A stretch of DNA of 64,000 nucleotides from Ophioderma brevispina (taxonomy: Eukaryota; Echinodermata; Ophiuroidea; Amphilepidida; Ophiodermatidae). The notes beneath the pieces were generated by a model. It saw only the letters and a list, made by a program, of their open reading frames with translations, did no database searches and had not been told where the DNA came from. The position numbers and the translations under genes are program-made. Each line of letters opens with the position of its first letter. Position 1 is the first letter of the stretch. Of this stretch, positions 1 to 12,270 are shown piece after piece. The stretch lies in NCBI GenBank assembly GCA_023653785.1, contig JAMKCH010084956.1, positions 124,001-188,000 on the forward strand, given 5' to 3'.

Positions 1-1226
1 GAGCGCACTTTCTTCAAAATGTGCCATTGTCTCTTTAAAAATCAGACAATTAATAACACCGACGAAGAAAATCTCTCCCGTAAAACAAATCAGTTATGTG
101 TTATTCTTTTAAGTAATGTCCTTTTGAATAGAGTGCATATACTGAAATAAGATGTTTGAATCGCTTCAGGTTGCTATACCTTTCTTTTAATACCTAAAAT
201 CTATTGCATTTCCTGTTACCACACACGCACATTATAAAAACACTTTATTTGTGTCTGTGATCATTCCTTGGTTTTTCCTTGAGTACAATGGATCCCTTCA
301 TGATCTACAACCTAGTTTACATTTAAAATTATCACTATGTCATAACTAACATTTAATTAGACAAAGAATCCCAGGCATGTCTCACGGTTGTTTGTTTTCA
401 ACTACCTAAGGACTAAAAACAGCCTTTTGATCCATAGTTAATGGCTGTCGTTCGACAAGAACTGGTGTCATTTTTTCCCTCAAAGTGTGCGTGTTTGCGG
501 AATATTGTTTGAACCCTTTAATGCAACTAGGACAAAAATATTTTCAACGGATTGGAATAACCTAATTTTCCAGTTATTGATTGGTTAATATTGAATTGCG
601 AGAATGCAAGTTAAAGAACGCGTTTCTTTTTTTCTTAGAAGTTCATAAATAATTTCATTTTTTCAAGGATACGAAATTCATTAGAAGCATATTGCCCGAT
701 AAAATAAACCATCAGATCTTCCCTATCCTCATTAGTTGTCGGCTTTATAAAAGGAGTTGCTTGCAATGCATTACAAGAGCCGCTGTACACAGTATTAGTT
801 GGTAAACCGTTTTGTCTTACTATTACAAAATATAAAGGTCCAGAGGTGTTTTGTTGTTTGAGCAGCGCTGCAAAAATAGTGTATTGGTATGCTCTGGATT
901 TAATACATGACTTTAACACTAAATAACATAATAAATGAAGAATTTTTCTGAGGCCATGTATTGGAAGTAAAGTTTTTCTTGATAGTCACATAGCACACTG
1001 TGACAAAATTAACAAGTTGTTTAAAAATTTTAAACAAACCTCTTTACCATGATGTGCATTTAGCGAGTCACACGCCTAAGTAGAGGACACCAAGTATGCC
1101 ATATATTTCTCAGGACATGCCTCATTTCTCCACATGTCTTAGTTCACACACGTCCTTCACACTAAATTTTTTTATCCCCCAAGTCCTCTAACCGGCATTT
1201 AAAGTAGTTTGTCGAAAGTCCATGGC
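1..1226. other. No gene recognised
   Basis: A+T-rich DNA. A 94-codon minus-strand open frame at 635-919 has no recognisable domain, signal peptide or splice context and is not annotated. The last 200 bases may be older LINE sequence leading into the fragment that follows, but this cannot be shown by eye. Confidence 0.5.
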
Positions 1227-1340
1227 TTAGAACGTAGTCGTAAGCACTTCCTACAAGATTGGGGGGAACTCTCACCAAACTGTAATTGTGGAGAGCCAGA
1301 AACCATTAGCCACATAATTGATGACTGTGAGGCTTTTTTC
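1227..1340 (+). mobile_element. 3'-end remnant of a non-LTR retrotransposon (LINE) ORF2
   Basis: The frame reads RSRKHFLQDWGELSPNCNCG followed by EPETISHIIDDC. The pattern C-x-CG, then T-x-x-H, then a final C about ten residues on is the Cys/His cluster found after the reverse transcriptase domain in many LINE ORF2 proteins. The frame stays open to 1628, but after about 1340 the composition turns into Asn/Pro/Leu-rich low complexity, so I end the recognisable part there. No polymerase motifs are present upstream, so this is a 5'-truncated, dead copy. Confidence 0.6.
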
Positions 1341-3280
1341 CTATACCGTGATCCGGACTGCTTACACACTTTTTGGACTAATTACGAAGTACTGATACCG
1401 GACCATTTAACCTTACATGATCATATGAATTGCACTTTATATCAGGCTCTAAATCCTAACCTTCCACAAACTTTAAACGCTAAACCTGACCTTACCCTTA
1501 CTCTAAATTTTCATTTATATAATCCAAATCCTAACCACACTGTTAAAATGTTCCTCAGTTTACCAGACTTTAACCTTTTACTTACGGGAACCCCAATATT
1601 CAATAATCTTTTCCGCTTTGTTACCTAACCTAAACATAAAAATTACAATTTGGAAGCAGAAAATGTTAAATAAACAGTGGCTAAAAATAATATTCTACAC
1701 ATTTGAAAAAGTATCTTTGATACGCGGACCGTTATTATATTTTCCCGTAATATTACGTTCTTTTGTAACTACTTGTTTTTTGGATTCCGTGCTAAGAATC
1801 CCTACAAACGCTTCAGCCTTCGCTTGTAGACACTTCCGCCGGTTGATAGACACATTTTCGCTATTTTAAGTATTAACCCAGGTCCTTGTTAGGCTCGATG
1901 TGGGCTCATCGCGCCAAAACTTCATGATACCGCATAGTGATGCTTACAAAAAACATGTTTCAATAACTATAATTGTCGATAAATGCGCCAAAATGCCTTC
2001 CATAAATGCAATATCTTGTGCGTTCTTTAACCAAATTATGGCGCGTTCTTGACCAATATGGCTTTTTCCCCCCAGCCTGAGAATAGATTCAGATATTCCC
2101 CTGTTAACTCCCCCTGAGAGCGCCTATACTCATGCAATTCCATCGGTAAGCATAAGAGGGTGTAACATAAATAAATGGAATAGCCGGTCAGGCTCCATCT
2201 TTTGGCCCTATGGGATCAATACACGGGTGCAAGGTCGATTCGGGCCCAAACCATTCGGTCCCCTTACGTTAGGACCATATAAAATTATATTATGATTACC
2301 CTGCCTAACAGTATGTGATCCAAAATGCCAGTTCAACATTTTATTACGTCTACTGTGAAATCGCGCCAGGGTTTAGATTTGTAGATTTTAGACAATCACT
2401 CAATTTGAGTGATGAGACCGAACTGGTTGAGATTTTTTTATATCATCTGAACCGTTAGCCTTTAGTAATCCATTTGTCCTAATTTTAATGAAATTGTCGC
2501 ATCTGTAAGAATTCGCAATGTTGTATTTTCTGTCCGTAAACACAGTGGGACTATGGGACCGAATTGGAAACAAGCAATTGCTCATAAAGCAAAACCGCAG
2601 ATCGGGACGACTCAATTTTGGAATAAGCTTTTCTCAAGGATATCTCGGGAACAATGAGACAACATAGGTGCTGAACTCACGAAGGCACCTTTAATTTTTT
2701 TAAAATGTTCATCAATTAGCAGTTTGGTAACTAGCATTTACTTATTTCCCCATTCGGGCAGTTGTTGCTATAGCTACTCGTATACCAAACTTTAAACATT
2801 GAGCAGTTTCGATGTGAAAAAACCAATCTTTTAGATTTATTAAATCACTCAATGCATAGTAATTGATATACAATAGGTGCACGAGCTTGGCTTAGTAACA
2901 TATAGCGCCTATGCGTAGCCTCCGGTTCATAGACTTATCTGCTAATCTCGATATGATTTGGAAACCTCAATCATTAATATTTCCTTGGGTTTGCGAGACT
3001 TTGAACTTGGGTTTTCTGTACTCTTAACTGACATTTCCTCGATGTTGCGCGACTCCTAAACTGGGTGTAACCCATAGAACTATACTGGTTTAACCTCAGT
3101 TTGCTACGGGAAGGATTATGCCCTCAACTTTCGTCAAGTCTTACGACAAGCACTGTGAACCTGAAGAAATACTACTATAAATGAAAATAAAAAAATAAAT
3201 AAAACTTCATTCGACAACAACAAGAAGTAGGTTACAAGCACGTTATTGTGTAACCACGCGTTTTCCCATTGGGAACCAGA
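1341..3280. other. No gene recognised; scattered GACCGAAYTG-like words
   Basis: No exon-like segment is seen. Near 2240-2270, 2413-2425 and 2553-2565 there are single words related to the GACCGAATTG minisatellite that follows, suggesting an older, wider spread of that repeat. Confidence 0.4.
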
Positions 3281-3287
3281 ATTGTCG

Positions 3288-3378
3288 TGGACCGAATTGC
3301 CGTGAGACCAAACTGACTGGGACCGAATTGACGGTGAGACCGAATTGCATGGACCGAACTGACTGGGACCGAACTGGT
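3288..3378. repeat. GACCGAAYTG minisatellite
   Basis: About seven imperfect copies of a 12-16 base unit with core GACCGAAYTG. The minus-strand open frame across it (3134-3400, rich in Gln-Phe-Gly-Pro) is a by-product of the repeat. Confidence 0.75.
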
Positions 3379-4384
3379 TTTGTACCGATCGACACGCCAT
3401 TCAAGTCAACAGCCCCTGGCTGATGGACTTAGTTAACTAACTGCCATCGCAAGTGCTTTTTTTTTTTTTTTTTTAATCGCAAGTAGATAAATTTTCCAAC
3501 ATTTTCATAATTTCACTTCACCCAAATTAAGATTTAGTTCAAAAGTTAATTTGTAACTTCATATTGATACAAGGATGGGGTGTGGTTTTGTGCAGATATA
3601 AGGAAACAGGAGCATTTTTGGCAAATAGAGAAAATGGAGCGACTAATTTTTAGAATCGCTGCTGTTGTTTTGGGGTTGCATGCGTGCATGTTTGTGAGTG
3701 AGACGACATTGTGACAGTGGTTACAACTAATTCGTCCGAATCTATGCTGAAGATACACACCGTTTTTTTGTCATGTTGGGCAATTTTCGGGCCATTTTGT
3801 TGAAAATGGATAGAAGCAGCAGCCAAAGACGTCGTACAACAAGGCCCTGGCACTGATGGATTTGAGTCATGCCATCCCAAATGATGAGCTAATGTTTATC
3901 TGACGTTTAACAACGAGTATCATCGTATGTGTATATGTACAGTAGTTTGCTTTATAAGTAATTGTTTTTTAAATAAATAATTTCCCCCTCTGCTAAAAAC
4001 ACTTTCAGAACGTTTCTATCAATGTCAGTAGCTTGTGAACATTTTTCATAACGTTGCCAAATGGTTGGCCATGGAACATTTCAGAATGAAATTTATACAT
4101 TTGTTTTTTTGCTCACCAAAGATCCACTATCTATGTCTTTTCATAATTAGCTCGTTCACGTACGTTGCACGTCGTCCGTACCTACCTCTTAGGATAGGAG
4201 ATAAGGGGTCTAGCGGAAAAGCCAGAACAACCTTGGCTTTTCATAACTATGTAAACTTGTCTGTACAACAGTTCTACCATAAACTGCCATAATAGTTTCA
4301 AATTATAACCCAAATCTCTTGCAATTTGTTTGTGTCGCCTAGAACGAAATTTTCATGAGGCATAGAGTGCGGTGCGCAATAATT

Positions 4385-4587
4385 ATGTGTAGCTTTTGGT
4401 GCATTATTTGCATATTCATGACTTTTTAATTACTTATTTGCATATATTTCAGACATTTCGGTTAAAACCTTTTTGAAATGGCTGCTGCTAACGCTACTCC
4501 CGTTTTCGTCACACTTGGTATGGCGTGATAAAATGAGGTGCCAAATTTATGTATAGCTTTTGGCTGCCTTATTTGCATATTCATGAA
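4385..4587. repeat. Direct repeat with octamer-like ATTTGCATATTCATGA
   Basis: A segment of about 38 bases at 4385-4421 recurs at 4549-4587 (offset about 164). Both copies contain TAGCTTTTGG and ATTTGCATATTCATGA. ATTTGCAT matches the POU octamer, and a further copy lies near 4436. This is probably an old tandem duplication; regulatory meaning is speculative. Confidence 0.5.
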
Positions 4588-5045
4588 TGTTATTAGCTTA
4601 TTTTGGCCAATCAAAATGCCAACTCCTTTCCCCGCAAGGCTTGTGTGCAAGATCTGGAGTTCCCGTAAGCGTAAATATGTAACTTGGTGGAAGGAAGCGT
4701 GTTAAGAGCGATTCTCTCGCCTGATTAGAGTTGGGGCATATTTCGGGCGACTTACATTTTGCCAAATGACTAATTGATATGCAAAAATCACGTAATCGCT
4801 AATTTTTGAAACAGGTACATCAGATAATGTCAAAATTCCCTTCACTGCACGAAAACCCCCATTTATGGTGCCATCTTCTTTGCCATTTGAAGTTTCCTGA
4901 TAACATGCGGCTTAGGTATGCAAATGAGGGCTAATTAAATCTGCTAATTGCTGTAAATCGCGCTAAATAGTACAATTGGATATGTCAAAATTCCTTTGCT
5001 CCATGGAACACTACTATATCATACAATCTTGTGTGTGAAATCATA

Positions 5046-5190
5046 TGGAGGGGAAGGGGGGGTTGGTGGCGAGATGGCGTGCTCGGGTCGGGGTGGGTGC
5101 GTCGCAGGGTCGGGGTGGTGTTGGCATCTGGTGGGGTGGGGTAGGGGGGTCGGGGGTGGGGTGCGTCGGGAAGGGTGGAAAAAAAAAGTG
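5046..5190. repeat. G/T-rich low-complexity tract
   Basis: Strongly strand-biased GGGG/TGGGG runs with almost no C on the + strand. Several G-runs of four or more lie close together, a composition able to form G-quadruplexes. Open frames on both strands here are compositional artefacts. Confidence 0.7.
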
Positions 5191-5232
5191 CTTCGGCGAG
5201 TGGCGGGCGTGACCTCATTTACTTGGTGAGCT

Positions 5233-5615
5233 GTGTACCCTGGTGACTTCAGTGACCTTGGTGACTTCTGTGACCATTGGTTGACTTGTGTACCTTTGTC
5301 CCCATGCGACCTGGTTGACCCTCACGTAACCTGGCTGACCTCATGTCATCTTGGTAACCGCTTACACAAATCGGTGTGCCGGGGACCGTCGGGTGGGATG
5401 AGACGGGAGAGGGTGGGTGACCTTGGTGACGTGACCTTGTGTTAACCATTGTGACTCCCATGTGACCTTTGTGACCTAATATGCGACCATTTGTGACCTT
5501 TTGGACCCATGTGACGCATGTGACCTTTGGGACCCTATGCAACCTTTGTGTCTCCATGTGACCCCTCGTGACCCCATGTGGAACCTTGGTGACCCATGTC
5601 ACCATTTGACCCATT
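5233..5615. repeat. GTGACCTTTG degenerate minisatellite
   Basis: Many copies of a 10-14 base unit built on GTGACCTT(T/G)GTGACC. Each unit contains TGACC, the complement of the nuclear-receptor half-site GGTCA, and several read TGACCTTG, the extended half-site of the SF1/ERR type. The 121-codon minus-strand frame at 5249-5614 (repeating His-Gly-His-Thr-Gly-like words) is translation of the repeat. Confidence 0.8.
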
Positions 5616-6349
5616 CACAAACCGCCATGGCAGACGACACTAGCGGTCCAAACGGCCGCGATTGTAGTTTTATGTTTCGGATACACTTTTTAAAAATCTG
5701 CTGGCTAACACTATGCCCGATTACTTCAAAAACAACTTTCTAATCATTATTTGCCAAACTTATCATAATACAAGTGATCGCGCAGCCAGCGAACGTGGTT
5801 TGAGAACCGCCCTGTTCTAAACACTTAATAAATCGAGATAGGACACGCGATCAACGAAGTAGAAGCATATGGATGAAATATGTTGAACGTATGGATAGCC
5901 GGGTCATGCGTGGGCGCTGTACCGTGGCGTCATTCCCAGTCTACGTCATACTGCATAAAATAATTAGGTGACTATCGAAAATGTTGGCGTATACACGCAT
6001 GCGAATCGTCTATGGCATTTGTACACAGTGTCCACCCGCCTGGCATCCTTATAAACCACAGCTGGCTCTTTGCTACTCATGGTTCATCTTGAGCGGTGAG
6101 ATGAGAATTGATGGCAATCGCCATGTAAAAAAAACACCCGATTTTGATATTTTTGCACCACTTACGACGACTGCATGTATAAGTACAGATCTACAGCGAT
6201 CAAGGAAACATAGAGTCAACAAGCATTTATCGCTATATTGGCAAAAAAATTCAAAACTGGAAGGATAGAGAGGACATTGGTCAAATTAATTCAGGACTTA
6301 ACACTACCTATTTCTTGTACAATCTCATGCCAGCGGGAATTCAACTATC

Positions 6350-6470
6350 TCTGCATTACTCATATACTTCGAGGGGAGACCCGCTCTACACAGAAATTCG
6401 TCATGAATGATGAGGGACCAGGACTTCCGGAGAAGGTAAAAAAATAAATTAAAACCAAAATCCGAAAAAT
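6350..6470 (+). repeat. Dispersed repeat fragment shared with 53960-54050
   Basis: The words TCGTCATG, GGGACCAGGACT (GGGTCCAGGACT in the other copy) and AGAAGGT(T)AAAAA occur in the same order and spacing near 53960-54050. This marks a low-copy dispersed element of unknown class. Confidence 0.4.
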
Positions 6471-6950
6471 ACAATTAGCGGACGGTCGTAAAGGGCCGGG
6501 AGCGGATGATGAAGGGGGCTTCACGTGGTGAAAAACACAGGGCTTCACCGCGGTGTGAAAAAAAAACCTGGGAGAGCCCAGGGAATCCCCGACGCGATGC
6601 AAACAAAACGAAAAGTGCGCAAAAATCAAAAAGTCTCATCAGTTACCAATTTAGCCATTCACTTCAGGGTCATCCCAAACCGGGCTGCCAAGTACCACCG
6701 GGTCCACACAACCCCACCCAAAACCACGGGCTGACGAAGCCACACGGGGCGGTGACCGTTTGTTAATGTAAGATACCGACTATGAAAATCGTTTTTTTAA
6801 CTATAAAAGGTGTTAAATAAAACGTCGTAAGTAAGTAAACATTTAAAAATGCCAAAAGTGTTCGTATTGTTCCTCCATTTTAAAATAGTTTTAAAAAACA
6901 CTTTCCCTCTTTTTTGTATTATAGTTTAGTTTAATTTGAAAAAAGTAGTA

Positions 6951-6952
6951 CA

Positions 6953-6989
<37 letters not shown>
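6951..6989. repeat. (AC)n microsatellite
   Basis: About 18 nearly uninterrupted CA dinucleotides. Confidence 0.95.
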
Positions 6990-6992
<3 letters not shown>

Positions 6993-8690
6993 TACAGGAT
7001 CTTCAGTTATTCATATGAGATTAAGTAATGGTGACATTAGAAGGTGTAACATGACCATATAAACAAGTGGTATAAACTGGTTTTCAATCTTTATTTTCTT
7101 CCGTTTTCCTTTGTTTATTGCCGTTTTTCTCAAATAGTTTCTGAAATATAACTGTTTTTACAAACCACGTGGTAACGTACATACAACTTTTGTATGATGC
7201 TTGTTCTTGTTTTCGTATAGCTCAACGTGAAAAATTTGAGTCAGAGGATTTTAAGAACGTTTTAATTCTTAATATTGTTTAAACAGTCAAAAAACCAACA
7301 ATAACGATGAAGCTGTGGTTTCACGCAGTTATTTTCGTTCCCTGCAATGGTTTTTTTGTATTTTACGGCTCCAGTTATGTACGTTTGTATTGTAGTGAGT
7401 CCCAGGTGCCAGTCAAATGCCTGTTTTTTTCCACAGGTTTATTTAACAGGCAACTATCTATGAGCTGTTTGGTAGCAAAAAGTTGCTGTCAGAAGAAGAT
7501 TAGTACATTATGGAAAACACGAGGTTCTATCTGTAAGTTACGACCCCAGAGGGTGTTTTGAGTCATCACACAATCACCTTTTGTGGATTGATTCATCTCA
7601 AAAAATTAAGGTCATGTGATTCCACATTAAATCATTTCAACATATAAAAATTCTGACTCTTCTACATCATTTTAGTCCATTAAAGCGCTTAGTACTAGGA
7701 ATTGGTACCATGATAATGAAATGTAATGCATTACGGGATTGATTTCAAAAAACACTCAGTAAACCTGGTTACAAATTACGAGATAACAATATTTTTCTTT
7801 TTAGAGATAACTAAAACAAATAAATTACTTATTATGATGCCTTTTTGGCATCCTAGATGCAGGAAAAAATAACATTATATTTGTATGCCATTTTATAGGG
7901 ACACCCTGTGCATTTGGTGAAAACTGGAAAACGAAAAAACCATGTTTCCTCCAAATTTAAACATTGTGAAAAAATTTCATAATATTGAATTCTCATTTGC
8001 TTCAATTTGAAATCCAAATATATGTTGGCTTTTCTGTTTTAGTCCTAATATTTAACAGTTGGAACTTAATCCATGAGATGTAAATTCCCATTTGCAATCC
8101 AAAGAAGGCTTCATTTCACCAGAGACCGGACAGAGACGGCCTATGCACTCAAAAGATATATGAGTCTAAATTGTATCGCTTTCATTGACCCACAGGAAGG
8201 GCGCTGATTGCAAATTGTTGGCTCTAGAAAGGGACCAGGAGAACCAATAGAGTCCCAACGAGTTTAATTAGCTCTTGCCTTAATTGGTGACATGTTCTAA
8301 TCACGCCTTATCTGCGAAAAAAAAATGTATTAACAGAAAATCGTTTTATGTCATATGTTACCAGACGTAAGTGTACGTCTAAACCGGATGAGTTGGAATT
8401 GGCGACAGCATCTGCCGAGGGGAGAGGTAGTTATAGTGTAAGTTCCATAAGGACAATTAATATGATGAACTAATAGCTATTGCAGATGATAAATAGGCGG
8501 CAAGAAAAATAGTGTCAAATTCAGTAAGTTCTGTTGGCTTAATATTCCCGGTGTGTTACTTACATAGAAAGCTCTACATCATTTACAGATAGATGATTAT
8601 CTCTACCTGTCATGATTTCAATTGTAAGTTGGAAAGAGAAATCTAATCATGCAAAATGTAGGCCCAAACCTGCGTCACATATAAACACTA
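6990..8690. other. No gene recognised
   Basis: A+T-rich sequence with no exon-like segment or recognised repeat. The 84-codon + frame at 7307-7561 has no identifiable domain. Confidence 0.4.
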
Positions 8691-8694
8691 TACG

Positions 8695-8765
8695 CACGCA
8701 CGCCACACCCACACAACCACCCACCCACACACACACAACCACACACACCACACCCGCACACAAAA
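8695..8765. repeat. CA-rich low-complexity tract
   Basis: Imperfect CACACA/CCACAC run. Confidence 0.8.
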
Positions 8766-8848
8766 CAACACACGAAGTTTGTACGCGAAGCTTGTATATA
8801 CTTGTACTTGGAATCGATCGAACAAAAGAATTATACGTACGGGTACAC

Positions 8849-9175
8849 CGATTGGTGTAACAAGGACAAAAAAAGCAGAAAATGGGAAGGATGAACAGAA
8901 AAGCAGAATAGGACAAAAGCATAGTGGGCAGATGAGCAAAATAATTGGCAGAAAAGCAAATGGGTAGGAAAGGCTGAATGAACAGAATAGGCAGAAAAAC
9001 AGACATGAGCAGAAAAAACAGAATAAGGCGACTTGGCAGAATGAGTAGAATGGGCAGAAACGCAGAATGGGGACAGAACGCAGAATGAGCGGAATAGGCG
9101 AAAAGATCGAGCAAAATTGGCAGAAGTATAGATTTGCAGAAAGCTGAATCGCAGAATGGACGATAAGTAGAAGAG
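8849..9175. repeat. GCAGAAT minisatellite, single arm of a foldback element
   Basis: Irregular array of AGCAGAATGGGCAGAA-type units. It starts with CGATTGGTGTAACAAGGAC, close to the outer end of the GCAGAAT foldback at 21163 (CGGTTGGTGTAAAAGGCAG). No opposite arm is found before the adjoining Tc1 remnant or in the next few kb, so this looks like half of an element. Long minus-strand open frames over it (up to 163 codons, rich in Phe/Leu/Cys/Ser) are artefacts of the repeat. Confidence 0.75.
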
Positions 9176-9199
9176 GCATAAGGTTGTCTGTGATTTCAA

Positions 9200-9860
9200 T
9201 GGGCAGAGCGTCCCACTCATCGGGTCACAGCACTGAGATAAACTTCTGTAGAGTTTGAGAAGATTGTCTCTGTCATTGATGGCTGGGCTAAAGCATCCAA
9301 GGCATGCTCGATAGGATTCAAATCAGGGGAGCAAGCAGGCCATGGGATCTGCTCCAACCCCCTCTGCCTCAAGAAAATTGTCTCACTACAAGCGGCCCTG
9401 TGCGGCATGACGTTGTCGTCTTGCCGCCGAAATTTTTTTGCATAAACCCTTCTTGCAGGTGGCAGACATTAGTTTTCCAGAATGCCCAGGCACGACGGAG
9501 TTCATGTTTCCATCTGGCAACACCAGTGACGTTTTCCCTCCATGGTGAATACAGCCCCATACCATCACTGAGCCGCCGTCCGGCTGGAGTCAATTCCTGA
9601 ATACCGTCATCTAGGAGGTTCCTGAATACCGTCATCTAGGAGATTATCACCACGTAAATGACGTTGTCTTCCATCTTGATGATCAAGGAGGTAGTGGCTC
9701 TTGTTCATAAACACAACATTTCGCCAGGGTCGAAGCTGTAATCTTCTGTGCTCCCTAGTCCAGCGAAGTCGATCAACTCTTTGGTGAACGGTTGGGGGTG
9801 GGCATTTGGTCATTCGTCTTGCTCGGTAGCCATGATGGAGCAATCTCCGATTTCATTTTG
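9200..9860 (-). pseudogene. Tc1-like transposase pseudogene
   Basis: In 5'-3' order on the minus strand the frames read GYRARRMTKCPPPTVHQRVD and RLRWTREHRRLQLRPWRNVV, then a VWGCIHHGGK block, a DDNVMPHRA block, and WPACSPDLNPIEHALDAL. These are standard landmarks of Tc1 transposases: the region before the first catalytic Asp, the VWG motif, the DN-x-x-PH second Asp, and the SPDLNPIE motif with the third acidic residue. The copy is dead. It needs several frame changes, the first catalytic position reads FMNKS instead of the usual F-S/A-D-E-S, and a 24-25 base segment is duplicated in tandem (about 9597-9645). No N-terminal paired-like domain or terminal inverted repeats are visible. Confidence 0.85.
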
Positions 9861-9864
9861 GCGG

Positions 9865-11380
9865 GAAACGTTGATTCCATAATGTATTCCAGCTTTATAA
9901 GGAACAGTGTATTTTCACACTGTATTATATTATTGACATGTGTTCTCTCAATTATTTTGAAAATTGTGTTTGTAGGTTTGAAATCAGTGATTTGAAGGGG
10001 CTACCCTGTCTAGAGAAAGAATAAATAAAGAAATTGGTACATTCCTTGGTAAACTGTTGTGCACAATGAATCCAGGAGCCTACTAGTCTAGGTATAAAAC
10101 CACAAATACCCGTAGAGGTCAGGTACAGTGGTTGTGCTACTCAGGGCGCTCTGCCTGAGTTGAACTTATTGCACTTGCTAGTGGAAGCATGAACATAGGC
10201 CAGGTGAAATTGGATACCTCAATTGGAGACTATAAAGGTGCTTGATAGGATGAATTCTCGCCATGGTATTGCTATTTTTTAATTTTTTATTTATTTATTT
10301 TTTTGGGGGGGGGGGGGAGTTGCTCTTCCCGCATGATTTCTGTCTGATATGATATGTGACATTATTTATATCAGACGTATGAACCAATGAATTGAGTTGG
10401 TAGAGCGCCTTGAAACAAGGCTAGTATGCCATCTAACCTCTCTAATACTTCTCCCGAACATAGTATACGCTAACGCAAACTATCTAGAATCATGTGAAAC
10501 AAAGTAACACGTTTTTTTAATAGCAATTGTTTTTGACACTTATTAATAAGGTAATACATCCAAACGTGGTGTCTCATATGACAGTAATATTATAAACGGC
10601 AGGACTCACAAGTGATTTCAAAGTATCCCCGTGAGTATTTGAATCAAGAACACAATCACAAGGTCTCCTAGATATGCATCGATTTCAAGCAAGATATTAT
10701 GATCCTCCTCTAAGGAATCATAATCTATATACTTTGTTATTTAGTGAAATTGGATCCAGGTTGCTTCTACATATTTTTTGCTTTTGTTACATAGATTTAT
10801 TTGTATTTTAATATTTATTTTGCCTAGGGGATTTTTGGTTAAGAAGACTGCTTAAAATTTATTGGCTAAGGGAGTTTCTTAAAGTTTGTAGTGTGATACA
10901 GTAGGGTACCGACCTGGGAGGGGAAAGGGGAAGTTGCAGCCTCTGGCTCAAAATTTCGGGACGCACTGGAATAAAATTTACATTTTCGTCCCGATTTTTA
11001 AAGGGATTGCGACCAACTTTGGTCTTATATTTGGGCGATTTTAATGAAAGTTGTTCTTTGCGCGCATTCGATCCGTTTAGCACTTGTTGAAGCAGGTGAC
11101 CGAGATGACTTGGGAATGTTGCTTCCCATAAAGCGTAATTACCTCGCTACTCGCCTGGTGTGGTATGAATGAACAAACCAAATCGGAGTAAAAGTATTGT
11201 GAAATTAAGTGTCAAAATCCGATTGTGTTTACATTGGGGACGCCCGCATTTGATTTGCATATTGGCAGCAATGGCGTTACAAATAAACGTTTCCCTTATA
11301 AAATCGAAAGAGTACCTATACTAGAAATGGGATTTTGAATGGTATTTTATAATTATAAAAATTGAATAAAATCGACACGT
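9865..11380. other. No gene recognised; short poly-G run
   Basis: Non-coding-looking sequence with a run of 13 G at about 10305-10317. A TTGGTAGAGCGCC word near 10399 resembles a tRNA D-arm, but no T-arm follows, so no tRNA is called. Confidence 0.4.
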
Positions 11381-11389
11381 AATGATCAG

Positions 11390-11609
11390 ATTTTCGCCTA
11401 TTTTTTCCGGTAGAAATTGACAATTTTGCCATCATTGTGATACCGTAGTAGGTATGTAGGTACTTATTTTGGTATCAATGGAAAGAGAAAGACCATAGCT
11501 ATTCACTGGTATCAAAATCATAAGCATCTGATGCTTTATAACGAATTCCTGAAGGGGTGGTAACCACCCCTTGATAAACTATAGTACAACTTGGTATGAC
11601 GAGGGTTAA
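11390..11609. repeat. Copy of dispersed TTAA-ended repeat (GACGAGGGTTAA family)
   Basis: Shares its internal words (AAATTGACAATTTT, GTAGGTACTTATTTTGGTA, ATAACGAATTCCTGAAGGGG) and its end GACGAGGGTTAA with copies at 22440-22744 and, inverted, at 32523-33022. It probably duplicates TTAA on insertion. Confidence 0.6.
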
Positions 11610-12145
11610 AGCAACAATAGCACATATTTTTGAAGAGCGCCCCCAATTTTCAAAAATTGTGAGATTTTTACACGGTTGTATTGGTAACTGGCGAGTAAAC
11701 TATACCTGTGAATGGTTAAGCTCGAAAATGTCTATGTGTCGTAAACGAATTTTGTAATTAGAATAATTAATATCGGAGCTCTCCGATAATAATTCAACGG
11801 CTTCTGGAAACGGCCTTCCAATATAAAATAGCGGGGAAATAGCGCCATGCATGTGTCTACGCTCATCCATTAGTTGTTTTATTGGTTCAGGCAAGTCAAG
11901 TTACAGGTCATATTCTTGAGGTGCCACTAGCATGGACGGACATAAACTTATCATTTCCAGCTCTGCCGCTAAGTACCATCTGGGATCCCAATTTTAATTA
12001 CAAAATCGCTTATTTTATGATAAATACGCATTTTTGAGCATTCTCGTTCGCAGGTTTACTTTCCTAGACAATTACCAACATAACTGTGCAAAATCATCAA
12101 ATTTGGAAAATTGGGGGCGCTCTTCAAAAATGTGCTGTTATTGCT
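11610..12145. mobile_element. Non-autonomous TTAA element
   Basis: TTAA at 11606-11609 and 12146-12149 flanks a 536-base segment. Its ends are inverted repeats of more than 30 bases: AGCAACAATAGCACAT at the left and the complement of ATGTGCTGTTATTGCT at the right, each continuing into GAAGAGCGCCCCC. TTAA duplication is the signature of piggyBac and Kolobok superfamilies. No transposase is encoded. Confidence 0.8.
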
Positions 12146-12270
12146 TTAAGCATTTTGCATATCATCTAATTACAGTTGGCTTACCCTTTCTATTTCACGG
12201 ATTCTTCTCCCGAAAATTATGTGAGAAATACATAGCTAGTCTTTCTTTTCTCGGTGGAAGTGGAAGCTTA

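Noticed and set aside
635..919. 94-codon minus-strand ORF
   Set aside because: No homology recognised, no splice or signal features.
5249..5614. 121-codon minus-strand ORF
   Set aside because: Translation of the GTGACC minisatellite.
8849..9175. CRISPR-like array
   Set aside because: Units are irregular, lack unique spacers and lie in a eukaryotic context. They are minisatellites.
8647..9220. 129-163 codon minus-strand ORFs rich in Phe, Leu, Cys and Ser resembling membrane proteins
   Set aside because: All three minus-strand frames are open because the GCAGAAT array lacks stops. The hydrophobicity comes from TTCTGC repeats.
10396..10430. tRNA gene suggested by a TTGGTAGAGCGCC D-arm-like word
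   Set aside because: No B-box, anticodon arm or acceptor stem follows.
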